In this document: piece after piece, positions 1 to 10,233 of the stretch
Layout: every line of letters starts with the position of its first letter
Numbering within the stretch: position 1 is the stretch's first letter
Source of the DNA: Pseudopyrenochaeta lycopersici
Lineage: Eukaryota > Ascomycota > Dothideomycetes > Pleosporales > Pseudopyrenochaetaceae
DNA: 64,000 nt
Direction of reading: 5' to 3'
NCBI GenBank assembly: GCA_003313425.1
Contig: NHZP01000106.1
Coordinates: 1-64,000 of the forward strand
Made by a program: the position numbers and the translations under genes
The notes under the pieces: generated by a model
The model's database searches: none
Seen by the model: only the letters and a program-made list of their open reading frames with translations
What the model was told of the DNA's origin: nothing

Positions 1-20
1 TAACCCTAACCCTAACCCTA
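1..20. repeat. Telomere repeat tract (CCCTAA)n
   Basis: Three copies of CCCTAA open the window, the C-rich strand of the TTAGGG repeat used by most filamentous fungi. The tract is short, probably trimmed by assembly. It orients the window: position 1 is the chromosome end and coordinates rise toward the centromere. Confidence 0.93.
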
Positions 21-1790
21 TACTATATCCTATCGCTTTACTCTCTTCTTTCTTAACCTTATAAAACTGCTTACCGAATCCCTACTATCTTTCTCCCTCT
101 ATACTATATTAAATCGCTTTCCTCTCCTCTTTCTTACCCCTCTAAAACCGGTTAGCGAATCTCTACTATCTATCTCTTAAAATACTTTATATAATTACTT
201 AACTCTTCTTTTTTTTTTCTAATTAATACTACTTACGAAAACCTTACTATCTGTCTACTAAAATACTATTACTTTATTTTCCTAACTCTTAACTCTATAA
301 AACTACCTACTAAAACTCTACTATCTCCCTCTATACTATTTTAAATTACTTAACTCTTTTCTTTTTAACCTATAATACTACCTAGTACATCCCTTTTATC
401 TATCTATACTATATTCTATTACTTTACTTTTTTTTAACCTTAATAACATAAAACTACCTTCTACTTACTACTCTCTACTTATACTAACGTTAAATAATAT
501 TTCTCAATAACTTTAAACCTATCTCTACTATCCTATTTTCTTAAAATTCTATATCTTAATTTTACTACTTCTACTATACTACCTACTCTATTACTTATAA
601 CTTACTATTCTTCTCTCCTATATTATATTACTTTACTTTCGTTTTTTTTATAAAACTATTTACTACTTAGTCTTTAACTACTTACTACTTACTTTAATTA
701 TTCTTATTAACTTTAAAACTATTCCTACTATTTTATTCTTTTTAAATTCGGAACTTTTATAATATTACTTCTACTATACTATCTACTCTATTACTTATAA
801 TATCTCTATTTACTATACTCTTTTATATTATTATACTATCTTTTTTTTCTAATTAATACTACTTACTATCTATTCTTCTTTAACCTCTATTTTATTACTT
901 TACTTTCTTTTGTTTCTATTTTATTACTTTACGCTTTTTAACTTATCTTTTATTACTTTACTCTTTTTAACCTCTTTCTTTTAATTATACTTACTTATTA
1001 TTTACTCTTCTTTATACTATATTTTAATTCTTTTACCTTCCTCTTCTTTTTTCCTATTAATACCACTAACCTATTATTTACTTTTACTTCTTTTACTACT
1101 ACTTTATCTACTTTTATTTTATCTACTTACTTATTAACTACTTTACCTACTACTTAACTTACTACTTTCTTATCTACTTCTTTATCTACTATATTACCTA
1201 CTACTATATTATCTACTCTTTTACTTACTACTACTTTAGCTATACTTTTACTTACTATCTTATTTTCTACTATCTTACTTTCTACTATCTTACATACTAC
1301 TATCTTACATACTACTATTTTATCTTCTACTTTACTTTACTTACTGCTACTTTACCTACTACTTTCTTCTTTCCTACTATTTTATCTACTTTACTTTAAA
1401 AACTATTCTTTACTATAAGATTATTAATTATTAACTCTAATATTTTTATTCTTCTTTTCTTTTTATCTTTTAACTTTTATATTTTAATAACTTCTTATTA
1501 TACTACTATAAAAGTTATACTACTATATTTCTAGAATAATTTTATATACTATAGCTTCTTACTATTGTTATTTATATAGTATTTCTACTAAGACTTATAT
1601 ATAAACTTAACTTTTCTTAAAATTAACCTAATTATAGCTATTTTATATATTATTTAAAGTAGCTAGCTATTCTTTACCCTCTTTCTAATGTCTTACATTA
1701 AATTACTTTACTCTCTTTCTTCTTTTTCTTATTTAACGTAGCTAGCTATTCTCTACTCTCCTTCTAACATCTTATATTAAATTACTTTAC
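21..1790. repeat. Degenerate ~80-bp subtelomeric tandem array, grading into CTTACTA-rich low complexity
   Basis: A pyrimidine-rich unit recurs about every 80 bp (the landmark GAATCyCTACTATC lies at about 76, 157 and 237) and decays inward. From about 1080 to 1400 it becomes short TACTTACTAC-like low complexity. There are almost no CpA dinucleotides, as expected after heavy RIP. The same family returns at 23737-24823, and positions 561-600 match the DNA flanking the transposon at 24824-26668. No coding potential is seen. Confidence 0.8.
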
Positions 1791-1856
1791 TCTCTTCTTC
1801 TTTTTTCTTATTTAAACTAGTTAACTATTCTTTTATAAATACTATATAAAATATAT

Positions 1857-2390
1857 CTATTTTCTTCTTTCCTCTTCTAAGATACTATATATAATACTAG
1901 CTACTCCTTTACTAATAATATGCTTAAAAATCTGCCTATCTTGATATACCTCTCCTATCTATCTACCTAGCTCCTCCTTACTATCTACCTGCCCTTGATA
2001 TCCTACCTCCCAAAGCCTACTATCTTAAATTCCTCTACCTACCTCTAGCCTTGCTTTTGCCTCTGCTCCTGCTCGTAGCCTATATAGTACTGCTATCGCT
2101 ACGTTCGGCTATGCGCAATCTGCCTGCCTACTACTCTGCTTGCTGCTCTGCTTACTGCTCTGCTTGCTACCTTGCTTTCTGCCGCAGAGATACTCTATTA
2201 TCCCACACTTCCAGCACGTTTGAACCTCCTTTTTATACCTTACTCTGCTCCGCAGCTTATCTATCTCTTAGAAACCCTCCTGCCCTAGCTGCGGACACTG
2301 CCACAGACTGTGCACTGCTGCCTCGCGCTCCTGCTGCTCCTATCGCCGCTTGTATTGCTGCTACTTAGCCTGCTGCTTAGACCGCCCCTT
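1857..2390 (-). pseudogene. C-terminal fragment of a telomere-linked helicase relic (copy 0)
   Basis: On the minus strand this is close to identical to the C-terminal 0.55 kb of TLH relic B (28780-29330). It includes a Cys-Trp-Lys-Cys-Gly element at about 2195-2225 followed by a second Cys about eight residues on, a candidate zinc-binding tail. A Gln codon just before it is intact here but is a TAA stop in relic B, so this copy is locally less mutated. Upstream it dissolves into 30-bp repeats, so no helicase motor remains. The C-terminus points toward the telomere, as in relics A and B. The predicted stop is at 1857-1859. Confidence 0.65.
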
Positions 2391-2429
2391 GTTACGGTTA
2401 CACCTTCTTATAAGTTTACTACTACTCTA

Positions 2430-2550
2430 GTTACTAACTCCTTTTTTACCCCTACTCTAGTTGTTTACTCCTTATTTACCCCTACTTTACTACTTTCCTT
2501 CTTATTTACCCCTACTTTAGTTGTTTGCCCCTCTTTTACCCCTACTTAAC
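2430..2550 (-). repeat. 30-bp minisatellite (about four units)
   Basis: The string TTACCCCTACT recurs at an exact 30-bp spacing (about 2448, 2478, 2508, 2538). On the minus strand the unit reads as a decapeptide beginning Val-Gly-Val-Lys/Asn. It lies directly upstream of the helicase C-terminal fragment, so it may be an expanded coding minisatellite inside the old gene. The plus-strand open frame here is only the complement of that repeat. Confidence 0.7.
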
Positions 2551-3576
2551 TTACTCTAACCTTTAACCTAAATACTTTACTACTATTACTTACTTTACCT
2601 ACACTTTTAAAATCTACTTATAACTCTTCTTTATCTTCTAATCTTCTAATCTTCTATAGAACTCTAACCTAACCTCTATTACCTAATTTATAACCTATTA
2701 CTTCTTCTTCTTCTACTAATATATATAACTCTTCTCTTATAATACTAAATACCTCTATGCTTATCCTTCTACTATTACTAAATTAAATTACTATATTATT
2801 CTAATTAATAACTTATCCCCCTTGTTATATAAAATAACTATTTACCTAAACTAACCCTAAATTTATTATTATTACCCTAGTTGCTTTATTATGTCTTCTC
2901 TATTAAAACTCTTTTATATGCCCTTCTACTAACTAGTTCTACTTAATACTTATGCTACTATCTAGCCTCCTTAAACTTACACATTTATATCTAATAAGAA
3001 TACTCTTAATCTTAATTTTAATTAATCTCTTACTGCTACTAATCTACTCTCTATTATATCTTAACACTTTTTAACCTACTCTTATTAAACTCTAAAATAA
3101 CTTACTCTTCTTATTAAATATAAGGAGAACCTTAGAAGTACAGTATAGGAAGGACTAATAACTATTACTAATTGACAGAACCTTTAGAAGTAGAGGACAT
3201 ATAGAAGAAAGTAGGAGACAGAACTTAATAAGGAATATAATTATAATCAACACACAATTAATTTATCGTAATTATTAATTCTGTAAAGCGTATTTTAGTA
3301 TTTTATCTAACACTTCTATACCTTTTACTTAACTCTACCTTATTCTTAATTAACTCTAAACCTACTCTCTAACCCCCTAAATAATAATACTATTACTACT
3401 TACCTCTAATACAATCCCTTACCCTTCTTTTTACAATTCTTTTTTATACTTTATATACTGCTTTTTATTACTCCCTTATCTATAGTAGCTTATTACAACC
3501 CTAAATAAATTAACTTGCTTATTAACAATCTATATTTTGTACTTTACTTGCTTATAGAAACTACTAATAATCTATC
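2551..3576. other. AT-rich, RIP-degraded DNA without recognisable gene
   Basis: The stretch is dominated by TTA, CTA and ACT runs with stops in all frames. No domain, RNA gene or clean repeat is seen. Positions 3120-3260 switch to a purine-rich plus strand, perhaps a boundary between two old insertions. Confidence 0.6.
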
Positions 3577-4802
3577 TTAGAAATCTGCACCAGTAAAGTC
3601 TAAATCTGCACCAAACTCTAAATCTGGTCTAGCTGAGTCGCCATTACACGCTGACTCAACCCCCACTTAGCAAATCCCTGCCTGCCTAAGTCTACCACCT
3701 TCCTGGCCTCGCTGTGCCTCCCTCTTCGCCACTAGTTGCGCCTCCTTAGAGCTTTGGTCTTGTATCGTCTGTCCGATAAAGATTCCATCTGCCACCCCGC
3801 TAATACCCTTACTTACACCCTTAACCACCCCACTAACATAACTACCTCGCCCGCGTCTACTACGTCCCTAGCCTCGCTACAGCTCCCTCTTAGCTACTAG
3901 CTGCGCCTCCTAAGAGGTCTGGTCTTGGATTGTCTGTCCGATAAAAATTGCGTCTGCTGCGCCGCTAATCCCCTTACTTACGCCCTCCACAACACTGCTA
4001 ACACAACTACCTCGCCCGCGTCTACTACGTCCCCGGCCTCGCTGCGGCTCCCTCTTCGCAACTAGCTGCGATTCCTAAGAGGTCTAGTCTTAGATCGTCT
4101 GCCCAATGAAAATAGCATCTGCTGTACCGCTAATACCTTTAGTTACGCCCTCAACAACGTCGCTAATACGACCAGCTCACCTGCGTCTACTACGTCCTCA
4201 GCCTTGCTGTGGCTCTCTCTTCGCTACTAGCTGCGATTCCTTAGACGTCTGGTCTTAGATTATCTGTCCAATAAAGATTCCATCTGCCACCCTACTAATA
4301 CCTTCAGTTACACCCTTAACAACACCGCCAACACAACCCGCCCAGCCACGTCCACCGCGGCCCCAGCCTCGCTGTGGCTCTCTCTTCGCCACTAGCTGCG
4401 CCTCTTGAGATGTCTGGTTCTAGATCGTCTGCCTAATGAAAATTACGTCTACTGCGCCGCCAATCCCCTTAGTTACACCCTTAACAACACCGCTAACACG
4501 ACCCGCCTAGCTACGTCTACCGCGGCCCCAGCCTCGCTGTAGCTCTCTCTTTGTAACCGCCTGGGCCTCCTCAGAACTCTAGTCTCAGATTATCTAGCTC
4601 CTAATACTATTAGTAACCTAGTATATTATTCGCTGTGTAGGACCTACAGATTATTAACACCTACAGGTATATTAAGGCCAACCGTAGTTAGAAGCCCAGA
4701 CAGAAGGCTATCAGAGAGACCTTCTAAGAGGATAACAGGTGCAGCATTAGCAGTTATGCCTGCAGTAAACACTAAAATAGCCGCGACTGTTAATGCTTAC
4801 AT
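3577..4802 (-). pseudogene. RIP-inactivated secreted protein with 55-residue tandem repeats and Lys-Arg sites (candidate Kex2-processed repeat protein)
   Basis: Exon 1 (4648-4802) starts with ATG followed by a TAA where Gln is expected, then a hydrophobic stretch ending Ala-Asn-Ala-Ala-Pro, a typical secretory signal. A 47-bp intron (4601-4647) has donor GTAGGT, branch TACTAAT and acceptor TAG, and splicing puts exon 2 in frame with the repeats. Exon 2 (3577-4600) holds five full and one partial 165-bp units. Each encodes a Gly-rich run like SGVVKGVSKGIS, then IFIGQTIQDQTS, then QLVAKRE. The KRE(A/P)Q step resembles a Kex2 site followed by a Ste13-type dipeptide. About ten in-frame TAA/TAG/TGA codons fall at expected Gln, Trp or Arg positions, so the gene is dead. 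Without RIP the product would be about 392 residues. The family is unknown to me; other repetitive secreted proteins remain possible. Confidence 0.6.
3690..4560 (-). repeat. 165-bp tandem repeat array (five full units plus one partial)
   Basis: The landmark GTCyGATAAA / CCyAATGAA recurs at 3776, 3941, 4106, 4271 and 4436, exactly 165 bp apart. The period is a multiple of three, so the repeat evolved as coding DNA (55 codons). Units differ almost only by C/T and G/A changes, the RIP signature. Confidence 0.9.
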
Positions 4803-5870
4803 AGTAAAAGGGGCTTTATTAAGGATTAGTAGTCTTAAAGTTAGGGAAAAGAGCGCTAAGTAAAATTATTTACAGAAGATGCGTGTCTAGAAATGAAATA
4901 GAGAGATGCTAATAATATAAGTTCTAATTAGGGTAAAAGATGCTTATTTTATATCCTTTTAAGATACCTCCTATAAGGACGAAAATCGTGCCCCTAACAT
5001 GCTAAGCTGCTTACATCGTTTCAACATGTTAGCTACTAAGCCAGACGCATAAACGATAGCCCTTTAAACCTATCTATTTGTTAGCAAAAATAATTGTATA
5101 ATAAGGGAGGCTCTTAAAGAAACTCGTAGGGTTTGTTCTTGGCAGGGACGTCGCAACATAGACAACAATAATAACTAGACCCGCATTGCCTTAGCATGAA
5201 CAGTACTTCCCTAGCACCTCTAGTGCACGGCCTATTTAGCATAACGCGGCCGAACTTAACACAATTGCGCTAATTAATTACTACACTGAACAGAAGGGGG
5301 CATAAACGAAGCAGCTGTATTAGGTAACAGGATTAGCAGCTAAGAAATACCTGTCTAGTCTGTGTAGTGTTTCAAAGCCTTCTAGAAGCTGCTATAAGTA
5401 TCTTAGCGCAGCTCGTGCATTTACTCTAACCTCTAACAGTCTATGCGTCTCTACTGCACCTCCCTTAGCGAACTGTTTCAACCGCTGGTTCTCACTTCCC
5501 TAACACAGGCCTAACAGTCGGGATTTACTAACATGCTAGTTACTTGGACGTTTAGCTATTCTCGCTATACTGTTTTATTAACAACTAAGGTCTTTACATA
5601 ATGCAGCAGGGACGTAGAGAAACGCTAGTGTTAGGTATGCTATCTTTACCTTGTACTGCGCTTTACACTAAGTCTGTATGTAATATACGGCAGCAAGGTA
5701 ACAGCTATAAAAAACTAACGCTCTTTCGGCATCTGTCTCTGCTGCATTTCCTTTATCTTTGGATTCGCTGTGCCCCTTTCTCTTTTCTTTCGTCTATTCT
5801 TACCTACCCAGCCTAAACGTCCTGTCCTCCTATTTATCTATCTATCTCCTCTTACGCCTGCCTACTAAAA
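4803..5870. other. RIP-degraded intergenic DNA; pyrimidine-rich leader at its right end
   Basis: No gene is recognised in 4803-5600. From about 5720 to 5870 the plus strand becomes CT-rich (TTCCTTTATC, CTTTCTCTTTTC, TCTATCTCCTC), which is typical of fungal core promoters and 5' leaders and lies directly before the ATG at 5871. The open frame at 5601-5816 within it looks like a by-product of this composition. Confidence 0.45.
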
Positions 5871-6674
5871 ATGCACTTTACTTATCGTACAGTTCTAATA
5901 GCTAGCCTTTTACAGTCTGTAAGAGGCATAGCTATAGATAATCTTACTATAGAATTTAACACAGCAGTTGCTAGTAGCGGTGTTAGCATCCCTGTAGAGC
6001 GTAAGTTGCTATCTACGCTGTGCATAGTAACATAACCCTAACACGTAGGCCCCGCAGCTACTATAGATCCTACTATAGCTGTAAGGATAGGCACAGAGCA
6101 GAGGCTTCCTAGCTCCTACACGCTCCTTCTAGTTGATAAGGCCAGATGTAATACATCCTCTCTGTCTCTTTACTCTATGCAGTCAGGTCTAGTGTCCTCC
6201 TATTAGCTTACGTTTCTCGCGGGCAAGATAGTATACGAGCTTATTAACCCAAAAAAGCTCTCCTCGCAGGCACCTTATACTATAGAATTACTAACTAGTA
6301 ACCTGCCTCTACTAGATAGCTCTACACAGCTTCTTCTAAACATAACAGATAGCTAACCTAAGGACCCAGCAGCGTTGTTTGTGGAGCCGTAGGCTAGCCT
6401 ACACACCGTTGCAGGGAACGTGTATAATGCACTAAGTAAACAGGAGGTAAAAAGAAGCCTGGAACGATCAAAAAGCAAGAGACCTACTAGGACTAGGTCT
6501 GAGAAAGCGCGCAAAACTTAGGAGGCTAGGCCTAAGTTAACGAGGCTGGCTATGAATATTACTGTAAACTTTGACAGCGAGAATAAGAACGAGAATAAGA
6601 ACTACGGCGAGTTACTACATAGCACACCTCTTATCTAGCTTTTTACAGCTCTTACCGTGTTAGTAGCTATTTAA
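5871..6674 (+). pseudogene. RIP-inactivated gene for a putative secreted protein of about 267 residues
   Basis: From ATG 5871 one frame can be followed for 804 nt to TAA 6672-6674. It is interrupted only by TAA/TAG codons at places where a Gln or Trp codon mutated by RIP would fit. The N-terminus MHFTYRTVLIASLL..VRGIA is a convincing signal peptide. The middle is Ser/Thr/Leu-rich with two or three Cys, and the C-terminal third is basic (KRSLERSKSKRP), with dibasic sites, then rich in Glu-Asn-Lys. A CT-rich leader precedes the start. I do not recognise the family. The uninterrupted phase over 800 nt makes chance unlikely. Confidence 0.5.
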
Positions 6675-8739
6675 ATTACACAGCGTAGTCTTACAAGCAT
6701 ATTGTAGATAATCTTCCTTATATAGTCTTCGCTCAAGACTAGACCCAAAGACTGTATTAGTTCGCAGACGCTTCTACTTAAATATCCTGCCTATAGACTT
6801 TAACAGTTAGTAGCGGAATAACGACAGTATCTCGCATTTAGGCAAGGTTTTTTGGTTAGACGTGGTCCCGGCCACTTAAGAGCCCGTCCTAAAAACTTAG
6901 CTCTTAATAACAGCTACCTATAAGCTTTTTTTTTGCGTCTGCTGTTAGGGTTAGCTCGTCTTAGCTGCTGCGGCTTAAGGGATGGAACCTTTGTCGTAGA
7001 TGTTACTAATCTACTACCGCCCCCTATGCGCAGACTAAGAACTATGTAAATATTCCTTTAAGGCCTCTACTTAATAGTTGCACGCTATAGGTTCTGCCCT
7101 CTATCCAACAACGCTACTCTAGTCTTTGAACGATGGCTAATCCGCATTATCTCCTCCCTTAGTTCGCTAGCTACTACGATCGCTCAGAACTCCGCTTTCT
7201 CTCAGCCTAAGATAGTCAAGCATCTGGTGCACTTGCGCTTTTGTGTAAGCAACCTGCAGTCAGCGGCTTTTATTTCTGCGAAGGACGCCTACTTCTCTGA
7301 ATGTCTGGCAGAGGCGGCGCTTGTAGTGTTCGTTGATGGACCGGTTGGTGCCAGTCGTCTACTCTGAAGTAAGCACATTGATTGGAAACCTAGCAGTAGC
7401 CAGTTGATATAGCTCAGCCTGCTCGTGAACGGAGTCTACATCTTTCACCTCTACTCGTTACTTCTTCCTTCCCTTAACAGCTGTTTTATCGCCTTTGCGT
7501 TTTATAGGAGCGGTTTTTATATAATAGAGCCTAGGAAAATAGCTTCTTATAGAATAGGCACGCTATAGAGTAGTAGGTAGGAAGGCTATATAAAGTTTTA
7601 AAGTTCGTAAAGCTACGTTGTTTGCACAGGCATCTTGCCCCTAGGGGCAGGCATTACTTCCTACGCTTGTTAACCCCCCTAGGGTCTTGCCTCTAGAGGC
7701 TAACTTAATTCTTGCCCCTAGGGGCAACCTAATATAACCCTAAAGGTACAGTTTAGGTACATAGTATAATACTGCAGGGGATACGTGTTAAGATTAACGA
7801 CTGCAGTACCATGCTGCTTATAGACTAAGACGCCAAAGTCTTTAAGAAAGCATTATTAAGTAGTTCTAAGCCTTTGTCTACCTGTCTAAAAGTTAAGGAT
7901 GCGTATTCTATACGAGTAGTAATAGAATTATAATAACATCGCGTAATGTAAGTAACTGTATATTTTAATTAATGTCTTCGCTCCTTCTTGTAACAGTACA
8001 TTTTTAAGGGTACTTATTAGAAGAACTAGGGCTGATATGCTGCAGCATTATTGTACTCTAGCTACTTAGTAGAGATCTAGTGTTATTATAATAACTCTAA
8101 AAGTACTCTAAAATCTTAGTACTCTAAGCGTGCCTTTTATAGCATTTGCGTCCATACCTAAAGCTGTCGCAGCATCTTAGTACCTTTAACGTTAGCAACA
8201 ACTAACTTCCTATATAGCTACATGGTCACGTTAACATTATCCAGGTCACAGTACTCCTCCTTACCCTCCTCTTCTATCATTATTAATAAGTTAAAGGCGT
8301 ACCTTGTATTAGTACATTAGTATAGCCTAATAACTGTATTGTATACTAAGCGCCCGTATTAATAACGTTCTAGAGGTTACTCTCTCTAGACTCTGTCGCT
8401 TAATTTTGCCTACCTGTTACAAATTTCTTAAGGCACAGCGCACCTCGCACAACCACCTTTTGCTTTAAAACCTTTAAGAAAGATAGCTTCGCCCATACAG
8501 ATTAACTGCTGTGTTAATCCCCCGCGCCTACAGTTGCTTAAACTGTAATTGATCTTAGTATCTTTAAGCCCGCGTCTAGCACAGAATCCACATTTTCCTA
8601 TCTACTACTTTAACGTGTTATGCTAGCCTTATACTTTATCGTCGTTGTCCCAGCCGTAACTACATAGTAGTAGGGAGATTACGCTTAAATTAGGGCTCTT
8701 TGTTGCTAATAGCTAGGATCATCTAAAGTTGAAAGTACT
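6675..8739. other. RIP-degraded DNA without an assignable gene; contains short palindromes
   Basis: No homology is visible in either direction. Short quasi-open stretches occur around 7240-7500 (plus), but no domain can be named. The only structured piece is the palindrome cluster at 7635-7727, described separately. Confidence 0.5.
7635..7727. repeat. Cluster of short perfect palindromes
   Basis: TGCCCCTAGGGGCA occurs at 7636-7649 and 7713-7726. A variant, TTGCCTCTAGAGGCT, lies between them at 7687-7701, and CCCCCCTAGGG lies at about 7674-7683. Three to four dyads in 93 bp is far above expectation in this AT-rich region. They could be protein-binding sites or a degraded small element. Confidence 0.6.
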
Positions 8740-9956
8740 TATAAGTATTTTAAACACGAAAAGAAGCCTTAAGACTGTACTGCTACCCAGAGAGACGCGT
8801 TGCCAGAACCAGAACTCTACCTAATTCTTCGCCATAATATCTACTCTGTTCTCCTCACTAAGTCTTTCTATTAAAAAGGCTCCTAGGATATGTTCATTAT
8901 AAGTATAAAGTGCAGTAATAGTCCTCTTTACTACCAGCTTTATTTAGCATTTCCTATCCCTGTTAAGTAACTTCTCCGCCTGCTCTCTCTAATAACTTCT
9001 TTCGGCCTCGTACTTGGCGTTACCTAGCCAGACGCCTGTAATAATATCTGCACACACAAATTCAGTTATAGAGCATAAATCGCACTAGCTAGCACCCCTT
9101 AAGCGCTGTGGAAGCTTAAGCGCTTAAAGCTAATTAAAAATTTATTAAGCTCTTGCGGAGCTACAGTAATAGTTATAGTGCTTAAGTAGGTAATCAGGCT
9201 CTATCTTCCTACTGTCTGCGTAACAAAGCTAGCAGCTAACGTTTCTCTAGCGTATAAACTCTTTATCTATACTATGCAGCTAGTAGCAGGAATTAAAGTA
9301 TCTGTTAAGTTCTGCTTCTTCGCTCGTAATATAGGCTAAAATCTTTTTCCTCTCCTTAATTACTCTGTCGCGCTTAAAGTAACTTAGGCGACTAAAGATA
9401 GGTATATAACCTAGCTATGCTTGTTTTAGTGTACTTTTGTAAAAGGTAACTTTAACTTCCTTCGCCTACAGGCCTTAGCTGATCTTATGTGGCATAGGCT
9501 TAAGGAGGGCTTACTTATTTAGTGGGGATGAATCTATGCCCGTTCGCTAAGTAGTATAACGCTGTTTTGGAGAACTATCGCTAGAAGAAGACGCTACCTT
9601 ACGCTTTTAACCTTTAATTATCTTAATACAGGCGTTATAAGCTGCTGGTTCTAGCTGCAGAAACTTATGCTACTTATTTAATGCCTATTTATAAATATTA
9701 AGCAGCGCAGGTTGAAGCGTATCCAGGAATGCACCGTTAATTCTATATAACATACCTCTTTGCAGTAGTCTGTGCCTACTCTGCCATGCATATACTATAT
9801 TTAGATCTGCCTTTGTGCTTCAGTTATTATGCCTGTTAAAAGGTTCTAATATGTGTTAAATATGTTTATTAGTTACTGTAATTACTAGCTATTAATATGT
9901 CCTAACGCTTAATTAGAAACCTACAGTGCTCGTAGTTTAACGCTTAAGTACCTTTG

Positions 9957-10130
9957 TGTCAGATAGAATGCTCAAATGCGATGAGGTATGTTGATAGGTT
10001 TTTCATTTTATTCATCATTAAGTTCTTTGCTATTTTTTTCCTTTTTATGTAGTGTGTGTGTGCCAAGTGGTTACACCCGAGCTTTGTGCTACAATGCTGT
10101 ATCGCGTACGATCGCTGCTTGTATCTGACA
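9957..10130 (-). repeat. Copia 3' LTR (174 bp)
   Basis: It begins TGTCAGATA and ends TATCTGACA, a perfect 9-bp terminal inverted repeat with the canonical TG..CA ends. On the minus strand it contains an ACATAAAAAGG TATA-like sequence and an AATAAAATG polyadenylation-like signal, so promoter and 3'-end functions fit inside 174 bp. Confidence 0.96.
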
Positions 10131-10139
10131 CACCCCCTC
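10131..10139 (-). other. Copia polypurine tract
   Basis: On the minus strand GAGGGGGTG abuts the 3' LTR start TGTCAG. A purine run directly 5' of the 3' LTR is the standard plus-strand DNA primer of LTR elements. Confidence 0.8.
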
Positions 10140-10233
10140 AGCTTGGAAACCATTTCAAGCTGGACAAGAACCACTTCCGTTGTCTTCTAGTGAATCTCGA
10201 GGTCGTGTACAAGGAGCATTGATCGCCGTCTAG

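Noticed and set aside
2051..2549. Plus-strand Leu/Cys-rich open frames near the telomere
   Set aside because: Complement of the TLH C-terminal fragment and of the 30-bp repeat. Homology to relic B is on the minus strand; the frames at 28980-29693 are rejected for the same reason.
3690..4560. CRISPR-like regularly spaced array
   Set aside because: The whole 165-bp unit repeats, with no unique spacers, in a eukaryotic subtelomere; it is a coding tandem repeat.
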